Part shown: positions 34,662 through 42,464 of the stretch, piece by piece
Layout: each line of letters begins with the position of its first letter
Position numbering within the stretch: position 1 is the stretch's first letter
NCBI RefSeq assembly: GCF_009372215.1
Contig: NZ_LWRV01000071.1
Coordinates: 1-47,672, forward strand
Source: Acinetobacter portensis
GTDB lineage: Bacteria; Pseudomonadota; Gammaproteobacteria; Pseudomonadales; Moraxellaceae
Direction: 5' to 3'
DNA length: 47,672 nt
Program-made: the position numbers and the translations under genes
The notes under the pieces: generated by a model
What the model saw: the letters and a program-made list of their open reading frames with translations, nothing else
The model's database searches: none
What the model was told of the DNA's origin: nothing

Positions 34662-35179
34662 ATGGCAACACAAGCAGATTTAATTTTTAATCAAGAATTG
34701 GCAGCGTGGGTTCAGTCATTGCCATTTTTGTCGCCATTAGTATTCCATTGTATTTAAATCGATTAGATCAAAAACAAGCTAAAACACAACAAGAGCAACA
34801 AAAACAAAAGTACTTCGTAACGCTCTTACCAAGTTTGTATCGTATGCAACGCTATAGCCAAGATTTTAATCAGCATTTTCAAATAAATTCTGTAAATACA
34901 AAGAATATTTTGCATACATTAGAAACGGAATATTTAGAACTCATTCCTGTATTTGCAAAAGAACTCCATATATTTGTACATAGCCAAATTTATGATGCAA
35001 AACTCAATCAACTCGCATTTGAACTTTTCCATTCAGAAGAAATTCTGCAACAACACCTATTACTTCCGAATGATTCAAAATTGCTGATACATCAAGATCA
35101 ACTACTTAAACATAGTCAGAATATTCAAGTGATCAGTACAGATTTAATCCAGTTTATTGAAAATACCTACAACCATTAG
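34662..35179 (+). pseudogene. Membrane-anchored hypothetical protein, one-base frameshift
   Basis: ATG 34662, with AAGGA nine bases upstream, opens MATQADLIFNQELAAW and stops within 31 codons. A second frame from about 34691 continues as GSVIAIFVAISIPLYLNRLDQKQAKTQ (the first 20 residues being a membrane anchor) and runs to 35179. Adding one G to the GGG run at 34708-34710 joins both exactly at W16/G17, giving about 173 residues: one N-terminal transmembrane helix and a helical cytoplasmic domain. The second frame alone has only a GTG at 34706 with no binding site. The shift may be a mutation or sequence error. The family is not recognised. Confidence 0.65.
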
Positions 35180-35323
35180 GGTTGAGCATAATTAAAGTGG
35201 TTTTTATTAATATTTACTTCCAAATCAATTAATTATTTTTAACAATTATTATTGCATATGATATCTTTTTTATTGTATTAATAAATAAAATTAAATCACA
35301 TAAAAACAAAAGAAAGGTGAAGT

Positions 35324-36190
35324 ATGATTGCATCTAAAATAACAAGAATCATCGTATTATCATTTTGTGCATTTATAAATTTTGAAATTAATGCCGCAAT
35401 TCAAACAGGACCACTAAGTAGTTTAGGAGGCCCTAATCTATCAGAAGGTTCTATTTGTATTACGGATCAACCATCACCTAGCTTAACAACAGCAACATGT
35501 ATTAAACCGACAACCAATGGCCTAACAATTTCTTCACAACATTCTGTATCTAGTAGCACTATTCAAGACACAATAAATGGAAATCAAATTGCACAAATAA
35601 CTTCAGAATATATTGAACTTGGTAAAGACAGTAAAGCTCTGAATAATGGCGATGTCGCACTTGGTAACAATTCCAAAACACGAGCTGTATCTTCATCCAC
35701 ACCTGTAACTTTAGCTGGTACTACCTATAACTATGCAGGTTCAAATCCAACCAATGCAGTCTCTGTTGGAAACTCTAACAACGAGCGTGTTATACAAAAT
35801 GTTGCAGCAGGTCAAATTTCTGCAACATCAACCGATGCTATAAACGGCTCTCAACTTTATGCAGCATATAATGCAATTGAATCAATATATCAAAGACAAA
35901 TGGCTGGATATGACTCAGAAATCAAACAAATTAATCAAGATATAGATCAACTAAAAGAAGGCGCATATGCAGGCATTGCTGGTGCAATGGCTATTGGTAA
36001 CCTCCCTCAACCAAGTACGCCAGGAAAAAATATGATTAGTGGCGGTATGGGCACCTATAAAGGTCACTCAGCGGCTGCTTTCGGTTTTAGCTCTGTAACG
36101 GAAAATGACAAAGTAATTTGGAAAATAGGAGCGTCTTTTGACAGCAATCGAAATTCTGGTGGTGCTGCTTCAATAGGATATCAATGGTAG
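35324..36190 (+). CDS. Miniature YadA-type trimeric autotransporter adhesin
   Basis: The 288-residue protein has a signal peptide to about residue 25 (ending EINAA). A short passenger contains degenerate YadA head repeats (ELGKDSKALNNGDVALGNNSKT region and NAVSVGN). Then comes the neck NERVIQNVAAGQISATSTDAINGSQLY, split here, a short coiled-coil stalk near residues 190-212, and a YadA anchor of about 75 residues ending in aromatic W. Members of this family form trimers, with twelve strands building one outer-membrane barrel and the passenger exposed. Most are far larger, for example Ata. GAAAGGTGAAG precedes the ATG. The preceding 144 bp is AT-rich; I see no terminator after it. Confidence 0.88.
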   Translation: MIASKITRIIVLSFCAFINFEINAAIQTGPLSSLGGPNLSEGSICITDQPSPSLTTATCIKPTTNGLTISSQHSVSSSTIQDTINGNQIAQITSEYIELGKDSKALNNGDVALGNNSKTRAVSSSTPVTLAGTTYNYAGSNPTNAVSVGNSNNERVIQNVAAGQISATSTDAINGSQLYAAYNAIESIYQRQMAGYDSEIKQINQDIDQLKEGAYAGIAGAMAIGNLPQPSTPGKNMISGGMGTYKGHSAAAFGFSSVTENDKVIWKIGASFDSNRNSGGAASIGYQW

Positions 36191-36693
36191 TAAACTTAAA
36201 ATTTAGAGCTCAAACTTGGTAAAAAATATTAAATAAAGCATCTATTTCCAATACTTTTTAATCTTTTATTAATATTAAAAAACGATAACAACAGCATTAA
36301 GTAAAAAGCTATCTATCTAATTTCAGATAAAAATATTGTTTTTTGCTTCACCAAATCAGCGTCATCGTTAAAAAGATAATAGTTACAAAATGTAACCACA
36401 CTACTGTAATGGTGTATTTATACACAAATTTATGTATATTTTAATAACAATCTTTGAAAAATAATTGTCACGGAAGGCATATAAATTAAGGGTTATTACC
36501 AAACAAAATGACAACTTGATCACTATTTAGCCCAGAAAAATCCTTGAAATTATTTTCCTTGAGCAAAGAGCTATAACTCGCATAAGATAAATACGGGTTA
36601 CTTATTTGCAATATTAAATACATCTTTTATACAAAAAGTGTATTTAATACTCTAAAACCAAAACAGCAATAATTATAGAAACGGAGTTTATAC
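36191..36693. promoter_or_regulatory. Long regulatory region upstream of gltI with three palindromes
   Basis: The 503-bp AT-rich stretch has no gene. It holds GTTACA-AAA-TGTAAC (36382-36396), GTGTATTTATACAC (36412-36425), and ATTAAATACA (36613-36622) inverted against TGTATTTAAT (36639-36648). The last is 45 bp before the gltI start and could be an operator or a leader hairpin. No match to a regulator known to me is claimed. Confidence 0.5.
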
Positions 36694-37638
36694 ATGAAGT
36701 TCAAACACACCACACTATCTGTTCTTTGTACAAGTGCACTCATGCTTGGTTTAAGCGCATGTAGCAACGACAAAGCTCCAGCGGCAACAGAATCAGCTGC
36801 ATCAGATGCTTCTGCTACATCAGGTACATTAGAAAAAATTAAAAAATCAGGAACTATTGTTCTTGGCTACCGTGACTCATCTATTCCATTCTCATATATC
36901 GCAGACAATCCAACACAACCTGTTGGTTATGCACACGACCTACAATTAAAAGTTGTAGATGCAGTTAAAAAAGAACTGAATCTTCCTGATCTAAAAGTAC
37001 GCTACAACCTTGTAACTAGCCAAAACCGTATTCCTTTGGTTTCAAATGGTACTGTTGACTTAGAATGTGGTTCTACTACAAACAATAAAGAACGCCAACA
37101 ACAAGTTGATTTCTCTGTAGGTTTCTTCCAAGTAGGTTCACGTTTACTTACTGCAACAGATTCAGGTGTTAAAGATTTCGCAGATCTTAAAGGCAAAAAG
37201 TTAGTTACAACGGCTGGTACAACATCTGAACGTTATATCCGTCAACATGAAAAAGAGTTAGGCATTGGCGAAATCATTTCTGCTAAAGACCATGCTGAAT
37301 CATTCTTAATGCTTCAAAGCGGTCGTGCTGCTGCATTTATGATGGATGACATCTTACTTGCTGGTGAAAAATCTAAAGCAATTAATCCTGAAAAATGGGA
37401 AATTGTAGGTACAGCACCAATTCAAGAAATTTACGGCTGTATGCTTCGTAAAGGTGATACAGGCTTCAAGAAAGTTGTTGATGGTGCAATCACTGAAACG
37501 TACAAGTCTGGTGAAATTAACGACATGTACAAAAAATGGTTCCAATCAGCTGTGCCACCAAAAAATATCAACTTAAACTTCGCAATGTCTGATCAATTAA
37601 AAGCATTAATCAGCAATCCTCATGACCGAGATGAATAA
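36694..37638 (+). CDS. gltI: Glutamate/aspartate ABC transporter, substrate-binding lipoprotein GltI
   Basis: The 314-residue solute-binding protein of the family 3 type has a lipoprotein signal with lipobox LSAC (C23). The type motifs are GTIVLGYRDSSIPFSYI (about residues 53-69), VTSQNRIPLVSNGTVDLECG (108-127), and FADLKGKKLVTTAGTTSERY (163-182). GltI in E. coli (302 residues) binds glutamate and aspartate. The conserved R and S/T contacts are in place by reading, but the ligand is inferred from the gene order gltIJKL. GGAG lies seven bases upstream of the ATG. A hairpin at 37664-37687 separates it from gltJ. Confidence 0.92.
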   Translation: MKFKHTTLSVLCTSALMLGLSACSNDKAPAATESAASDASATSGTLEKIKKSGTIVLGYRDSSIPFSYIADNPTQPVGYAHDLQLKVVDAVKKELNLPDLKVRYNLVTSQNRIPLVSNGTVDLECGSTTNNKERQQQVDFSVGFFQVGSRLLTATDSGVKDFADLKGKKLVTTAGTTSERYIRQHEKELGIGEIISAKDHAESFLMLQSGRAAAFMMDDILLAGEKSKAINPEKWEIVGTAPIQEIYGCMLRKGDTGFKKVVDGAITETYKSGEINDMYKKWFQSAVPPKNINLNFAMSDQLKALISNPHDRDE

Positions 37639-37663
37639 ATTTTAAAACAATAAATAAAGACCT

Positions 37664-37687
37664 CAGGCAAAAAGGAATTTTTGCCTG
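37664..37687 (+). promoter_or_regulatory. Intra-operon hairpin between gltI and gltJ
   Basis: CAGGCAAAAA (37664-37673) pairs perfectly with TTTTTGCCTG (37678-37687) around GGAA. It has T richness inside the 3' arm but no free T tail. It probably stabilises gltI mRNA, so that the binding protein exceeds the membrane parts. Confidence 0.65.
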
Positions 37688-37705
37688 ACTATTTTCGGAG
37701 TCATT

Positions 37706-38449
37706 ATGAATTATAGCTGGAACTGGGGAGTTTTATTTCAGTCCACTGGCATTGGCAACACAACATATCTCGATTGGGTTTTAACAGGGCTTGGTTGGTT
37801 ATTCGTGATTGCTGTTGTTGCATGGTCAATTGCTATGGTGCTTGGTAGCATTTTAGGTATCATGCGTACTTTACCCAATAAAACTGCACGAAATATCGGA
37901 ACGGCATATGTCACGATTTTTCGTAACGTACCCTTATTAATACAATTATTTATTTGGTTCTATGTTGTTCCAAATTTTTTACCAGGTCCAATTCACTCTT
38001 GGTGGGTTAGTGACCTAGGTGCAAATACAACTGCACTTATTTCTGCCAGTATTGGCTTAGGTTTGTTTACGGCTGCTCGTGTATGCGAACAAGTGCGTAC
38101 AGGTATTGAAGCTTTACCTCAGGGTCAAATCAATGCTGGTTATGCCATGGGTTTCAGTACATTTCAGTTGTACCGCTATGTTATTCTCCCACAATCATTT
38201 CGTACTATTTTGCCACCACTAAGTTCTGAACTTACCAACTGCGTAAAAAACACTTCAGTTGCTTCTTTGGTTGGTGTATCTGAAATTATTTCTCAAATGA
38301 AAACCATCAGTGAATACACGCAAAATACCATCGAAATTTATACCTTTATCACCATCATTTTCGTTGTAATTAATGTTTGCCTTCTGCGCGGAATGTTAAT
38401 GCTTGAAAAGCGCTTGCGTGTACCAGGTCTAATTGCAGGAGATAAATAA
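37706..38449 (+). CDS. gltJ: Glutamate/aspartate ABC transporter permease GltJ
   Basis: The 247-residue inner-membrane permease of the HisM/GltJ type has about five transmembrane segments. The family motif appears as RTGIEALPQGQINAGYAMGF (the EAA loop), followed by LPQSFRTILPPLSSELTN. The N-terminal MNYSWNWGVLFQSTG, periplasmic in orientation, is typical of GltJ (E. coli 246 residues). It pairs with GltK as the two halves of the pore. CGGAG is upstream. Its stop overlaps the ATG of gltK by one base. Confidence 0.93.
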   Translation: MNYSWNWGVLFQSTGIGNTTYLDWVLTGLGWLFVIAVVAWSIAMVLGSILGIMRTLPNKTARNIGTAYVTIFRNVPLLIQLFIWFYVVPNFLPGPIHSWWVSDLGANTTALISASIGLGLFTAARVCEQVRTGIEALPQGQINAGYAMGFSTFQLYRYVILPQSFRTILPPLSSELTNCVKNTSVASLVGVSEIISQMKTISEYTQNTIEIYTFITIIFVVINVCLLRGMLMLEKRLRVPGLIAGDK

Positions 38450-39132
38450 TGGAATGGCTCACTGCATTTTTAACTGACCTTCAACTTTCAGCACCAGCTT
38501 TATGGCATGGTTTATCTATTACCCTAAAAGTTGTTGTAATCGCAACAATTGGTGGTATTGCTATTGGTACTATTCTTGCGTTAATGCGCTTGTCTTCCAA
38601 TAAACTGCTAAATTTTATTGCACAAAGCTATGTCAATATTTTCCGTTCTATTCCATTACTTTTGGTCTTAATGTGGTTCTACTTCGCAGTTCCATTTTTA
38701 TACACCGCAATTACTGGAAATTACTTAACCATTGATACCGCTTTGGTATCTAGTATTGTCGCATTCATGCTATTTGAAGCTGCTTACTTCTCTGAAATTG
38801 TTCGTGCAGGTATTCAATCTATCCCACGTGGACAAACAGCAGCAGCCCAAGCATTAGGTATGACTTATGGTCAATCTATGCGTCTAATTATCCTCCCTCA
38901 AGCATTTCGTAAAATGACACCTTTGCTTTTACAGCAAACCATCATTTTATTCCAAGATTCTACAATGGTTTATGCTATTGGCTTGCTTGATTTCTTCCGC
39001 ACAAACTATGTCCGTGGTGACCTCATGGCACTACTTACGCAATATATTCTTTTTGCGGGCTTGGTATATTTCACTATAAGTATGATCGCAACTTATGCCG
39101 TTAAAAAATTACAAAGGAGGTTAAGTGTATGA
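38449..39132 (+). CDS. gltK: Glutamate/aspartate ABC transporter permease GltK
   Basis: The 227-residue permease has the His/Glu/Gln type signature: NIFRSIPLLLVLMWFYFAVP in the second helix, and the EAA loop RAGIQSIPRGQTAAAQALGM followed by LPQAFRKMTPLLLQQTI. E. coli GltK is 224 residues. GAGAT ahead of the ATG lies within the gltJ end. The gltL ATG overlaps its stop codon, with a very strong AAAGGAGG site within the gltK coding end. Confidence 0.93.
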   Translation: MEWLTAFLTDLQLSAPALWHGLSITLKVVVIATIGGIAIGTILALMRLSSNKLLNFIAQSYVNIFRSIPLLLVLMWFYFAVPFLYTAITGNYLTIDTALVSSIVAFMLFEAAYFSEIVRAGIQSIPRGQTAAAQALGMTYGQSMRLIILPQAFRKMTPLLLQQTIILFQDSTMVYAIGLLDFFRTNYVRGDLMALLTQYILFAGLVYFTISMIATYAVKKLQRRLSV

Positions 39133-39875
39133 CAGATAGTAAAGTAATGATTGACCTCCAAAATGTGAGCAAGTGGTACAACAAAGACTTTCAGGTTTTA
39201 ACTGATTGCACAGCACAAATCCGTCAAGGTGAAGTTGTTGTTGTTTGTGGACCATCTGGCTCAGGTAAATCAACACTCATTAAAACAGTAAATGGATTAG
39301 AACCATTTCAAGAAGGTCAAATTTGGGTAGATGGTGTTGCTATCAATGACCCTAAAACAGATCTTACTAAATTACGTAGCCGTGTAGGTATGGTGTTTCA
39401 ACACTTCGAGTTATTCCCTCACCTAAGCATTACGGAAAATTTAACCATCGCTCAAGTAAAAGTACTTGGTCGTTCTGAAGAAGAAGCGAAGAAAAAAGGT
39501 TTGGCGTATTTAGACCGTGTTGGTTTAAGCGCTCATGCCAATAAGTTCCCTTCTCAACTTTCAGGTGGTCAACAACAACGTGTTGCTATTGCCCGTGCAT
39601 TAAGTATGGACCCTATTGCAATGTTGTTTGACGAACCAACATCTGCATTAGACCCAGAAATGATTAATGAAGTACTTGATGTAATGGTTCAACTTGCTAA
39701 AGAAGGTATGACCATGATGTGTGTAACACATGAAATGGGCTTTGCTCGTCAAGTTGCCAACCGCGTCATTTTCATGGATCAGGGTAAAATTGTAGAAGAC
39801 TGTACTAAAGACGAATTCTTTACAACAAAACGTAGTGATCGTGCTCAACAGTTCTTAGATAAAATTCTTCACTAA
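39129..39875 (+). CDS. gltL: Glutamate/aspartate ABC transporter ATP-binding protein GltL
   Basis: The 248-residue polar amino-acid ABC ATPase has Walker A GPSGSGKST (about residues 40-48), Q-loop VGMVFQHFELFPHL, signature LSGGQQQRVAIARAL, Walker B MLFDEPTSALDPE and the H-loop THEMGFA. It powers import through GltJK. Start is the ATG in ATGA at 39129 with AGGAGG eight bases upstream. A bidirectional terminator follows, closing the gltIJKL operon. Confidence 0.95.
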   Translation: MTDSKVMIDLQNVSKWYNKDFQVLTDCTAQIRQGEVVVVCGPSGSGKSTLIKTVNGLEPFQEGQIWVDGVAINDPKTDLTKLRSRVGMVFQHFELFPHLSITENLTIAQVKVLGRSEEEAKKKGLAYLDRVGLSAHANKFPSQLSGGQQQRVAIARALSMDPIAMLFDEPTSALDPEMINEVLDVMVQLAKEGMTMMCVTHEMGFARQVANRVIFMDQGKIVEDCTKDEFFTTKRSDRAQQFLDKILH

Positions 39876-39888
39876 TCGAATTTTTTCT

Positions 39889-39919
39889 GAAAAAGGCAGA
39901 TCACTTGATCTGCCTTTTT
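39889..39919. terminator. Bidirectional rho-independent terminator after gltL
   Basis: AAAAAGGCAGATCA and TGATCTGCCTTTTT form a long perfect stem with a two-to-three-base loop. It lies between gltL and the convergent HAD gene. Confidence 0.92.
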
Positions 39920-39968
39920 CATATTCAGCATTTTATGCAAATGAGTAAACTGAAAAGCTTGAGACAAA

Positions 39969-40652
39969 TTAAAGAAATTTCCATAACTCATTTAAATGTT
40001 GAATTTTATGCTCAATCCTCATTTCAGATTGATTAAACCCCTCCATAAAAATAGCATTCATACCTGCATTTTTTGCACCTTGAATATCATTAATTGGATG
40101 ATCTCCAACAAATAAACAATGTTCAACTTTCACACCTAAACGTTGACTTGTTTTAATAAAAATCTCAGGATCTGGCTTACTTACTCCTACCCATTCCGAG
40201 CTGATAATTTCATCAAAAAACTGACTCAAACCTAATCCATTTAAAATATTCAATCGTGTTTGATGCCCACCATTTGAAACCACAGCAAGCTTATATCCTT
40301 TTTCTTTTAATGATGTAAGTAGTTCTCGAGCACCCGACATTTCTACGGCATGCTCACCAAATTGGTTAAACCAAAATGCTGTTAAATCATCAAGTTTCGG
40401 TTGTTCTTTCCAGTTCAGTTCATTCATTAAAGCATAAGCAACAGATGCCCCAATACTTGGATGTGTGAGCAATTCCTTTTTCGGATACCCGCCATTATCT
40501 ATTCGATGAATAATTGATGTAATTCTTGCCAAATCCACATCAAGTAGAAGTTGTTCAAATGTTTTTGCTAGCGCCTGACTATAAGCAAAGATGCTCTTTT
40601 CTCGATGCGTTAAAGTATTATCTAAGTCGAATAAGACCGCTTGAATCGTCAT
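39969..40652 (-). CDS. HAD-superfamily phosphatase
   Basis: The 227-residue protein has HAD motif I DLDNTLT at residues 9-15 (nucleophile D9, acid D11), motif II VVSNGGH with the serine near residue 125, motif III K in SKPDPEIF, and motif IV GDHPINDI. A helical cap (type C1) occupies residues about 16-95. It resembles YjjG/phosphoglycolate-type small-molecule phosphatases; the substrate is not readable. It converges with gltL and is divergent from the PAP2 gene. Confidence 0.9.
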   Translation of the reverse strand: MTIQAVLFDLDNTLTHREKSIFAYSQALAKTFEQLLLDVDLARITSIIHRIDNGGYPKKELLTHPSIGASVAYALMNELNWKEQPKLDDLTAFWFNQFGEHAVEMSGARELLTSLKEKGYKLAVVSNGGHQTRLNILNGLGLSQFFDEIISSEWVGVSKPDPEIFIKTSQRLGVKVEHCLFVGDHPINDIQGAKNAGMNAIFMEGFNQSEMRIEHKIQHLNELWKFL

Positions 40653-40753
40653 ATAAGGTGCTCGAATTTATTCGATCTTAATTTAACATTGCTGAAGATA
40701 TTCCTAATTCTAGATGTTTGATATCTATATTCTTATCAATGATATTTCTTATC

Positions 40754-40770
40754 TTTAAGCCAATTTTAAG
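40754..40770 (+). promoter_or_regulatory. PmrA-box-like direct repeat upstream of the PAP2 gene
   Basis: TTTAAG (40754-40759), N5, TTTAAG (40765-40770) is identical in half-sites and spacing to the repeat upstream of eptA at 46195-46211. A -10-like TGTAAT follows at 40781-40786, which puts the repeat on the -35. This suggests direct PmrA control of the phosphatase gene. Confidence 0.65.
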
Positions 40771-40806
40771 CCTTGTTTTGTGTAATAAGCTTTGAGGTTT
40801 CTTTCA

Positions 40807-41505
40807 TTGGCGCTTATGAAAACTTTCCAGAAATTCTACTTTAATCAATGTCTATTTTTATTAACAAGCTTTGTACTTCTTTATCTTTATTTTCCAGTTG
40901 GTGGTCATATAGATTTAGCGCTCATTTCCCCATGGATAAACAAAACAGGTGATTTTCCCTTTAAAGATAATTGGTATCTTGCCAAGCTTAATCATAGCTA
41001 CGTCAAAGATATTATTATCTATATTTACTTATTTTATTTTTTTGCTTGGCTTGCATCATTTAAATTTAAGGTCTCCCAAACCCAACGCTATGAGTATGCC
41101 TATTTTTTCTTTGTTTCAATGCTATGTACTCTTTCAATTGGCTTCATTAAATCGCACTCAAGCCAAGCTTGCCCGTGGTCTATGACCATTCCAACCTCTA
41201 CTGGCTATATATGGGACTTTTCAGCACAAGATGGTCATTGCTTCCCAGGTGGACATGCATCTTCTGGTTTCGCACTCATGACTGGCTATTTTGTATATTT
41301 AAAATCCAATACTAAACGTGCTTATTTTTTCTTAATCTCAGGTTTTATTTTAGGTTTTACTATGGGATGGGCCCAAATGATGCGTGGTGCTCACTTCCTA
41401 AGTCATAACTTATGGACAGCTTGGATCACTTGGTTTATTAATGTTGTGGTCTATATAACTATTCAATTGTACAAAGCTTTAAAGCATAAATGTCAGACTC
41501 AATAA
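40807..41505 (+). CDS. PAP2-family lipid phosphatase near the pmr cluster
   Basis: The protein, about 232 residues, is a membrane phosphatase with about five hydrophobic segments. Its catalytic motifs are K in SIGFIKSHSSQACPW, PGGHASSGFAL with the acid-base histidine, and AQMMRGAHFLSHNLWTAW with the nucleophile histidine. The CFPGGHAS and RGAHFLSHxLWT forms mark a subfamily often found beside eptA and PmrAB-type regulators, possibly acting on lipid A or undecaprenyl phosphate. TTG 40807 is preferred, with GAGG nine bases before it; ATG 40816 is the alternative. A PmrA-box-like repeat at 40754-40770 is upstream. Confidence 0.87.
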   Translation: MALMKTFQKFYFNQCLFLLTSFVLLYLYFPVGGHIDLALISPWINKTGDFPFKDNWYLAKLNHSYVKDIIIYIYLFYFFAWLASFKFKVSQTQRYEYAYFFFVSMLCTLSIGFIKSHSSQACPWSMTIPTSTGYIWDFSAQDGHCFPGGHASSGFALMTGYFVYLKSNTKRAYFFLISGFILGFTMGWAQMMRGAHFLSHNLWTAWITWFINVVVYITIQLYKALKHKCQTQ

Positions 41506-41609
41506 TTCACATCGCCACTCTGTCAACTACAGTGAGTTTGTATATTTCTATGACCTGAAAGCACAATTTCGTTAGAATAGTATTTAATCTAAAAATATAG
41601 AGCAAAATA

Positions 41610-42401
41610 GTGTCAAATATTTATGCTGATTTTTTAAAGGATAATGCTTTAAAACAAACAGAATCTGTTGAATCTTACGAAGTTAATGGTCAAAAAGTTT
41701 GGTTAAAAAAAGCAGCTAAACGACATTCAACTTGGATTTATCTACCTTTACAATGGTTTTCTAAGCTACTTGGTTTGAGCATGCTTGCACCTGTACCCAA
41801 CCAAGGTGGAGAAGAAGCTATTTCATGTGAAGTAAAACGCATTCTTGCTTTAAAAAAATTAGGTGTTCATGCACCCGATGTTCTTGCTTCACAAAATGAT
41901 GCTTTTTTACTAAAGGATGCTTCCCCAAATGGAGAGCCTGTCATACAACTTGAGCATGCACTTTCTATTCAGCCAACAACGCTACAACGCTTAGACCTAT
42001 TTCACAAAGCCATTGATGCACTTGAAGATATTCACCTCCAAAATAGCTATTTAAGTGAAGCATTTGCACGTAATATTCTAGTCGATACTGAACAGAACTT
42101 TTCATTCATCGATTTTGAAACAGATCCTGGTCAATATCTCAGTTTAGAAGATTGTCATACACGTGATTGGCTATGCTTTATTTTTTCGACTTCTCACCGT
42201 TTTGAAGAACACGAGCTTGATCAAGCAGCAGATTTACTGGCAAATGCTTTAAAATTACATCCAAAAGCATTCAATGATATTTGTCGTGTTGGACGTAAAC
42301 TAACGTGGCTGTTAGCACTTAAACCAGAAAAACTCGGAAGTGATGGTAAGCGCCTTAAAAAATGTATTTATCTATTAAAAATATTGGATCAGAAGCACTA
42401 A
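41610..42401 (+). CDS. Divergent kinase-fold (BUD32/Kdo-kinase-like) protein
   Basis: The 263-residue protein has a small-lobe lysine region KVWLKKAAK (29-37), a glutamate helix GGEEAISCEVKRILALKKLGV, a putative hinge AFLLKDASP, and a C-lobe with HLQNSYLSEAFARNILVDT (142-160) and FIDFE (166-170). The N155 and D168 positions match the kinase catalytic-loop asparagine and DFG aspartate. The HxD aspartate is replaced: E150 is in its place. This resembles lipopolysaccharide-core kinases and BUD32-like proteins, but activity is uncertain. Start is GTG 41610. It converges with pmrB across a terminator. Confidence 0.7.
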   Translation: MSNIYADFLKDNALKQTESVESYEVNGQKVWLKKAAKRHSTWIYLPLQWFSKLLGLSMLAPVPNQGGEEAISCEVKRILALKKLGVHAPDVLASQNDAFLLKDASPNGEPVIQLEHALSIQPTTLQRLDLFHKAIDALEDIHLQNSYLSEAFARNILVDTEQNFSFIDFETDPGQYLSLEDCHTRDWLCFIFSTSHRFEEHELDQAADLLANALKLHPKAFNDICRVGRKLTWLLALKPEKLGSDGKRLKKCIYLLKILDQKH

Positions 42402-42420
42402 TTGAAGCAAATTTAAGTTA

Positions 42421-42448
42421 AAAAATCGGGAGAAATCCCGATTTTTTT
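42421..42448. terminator. Bidirectional rho-independent terminator
   Basis: AAAAATCGGG and CCCGATTTTT form a stem around AGAAAT, followed by Ts. It separates the kinase-like gene from the convergent pmrB. Confidence 0.92.
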
Positions 42449-42464
42449 ATTTATTCAATAGTCA

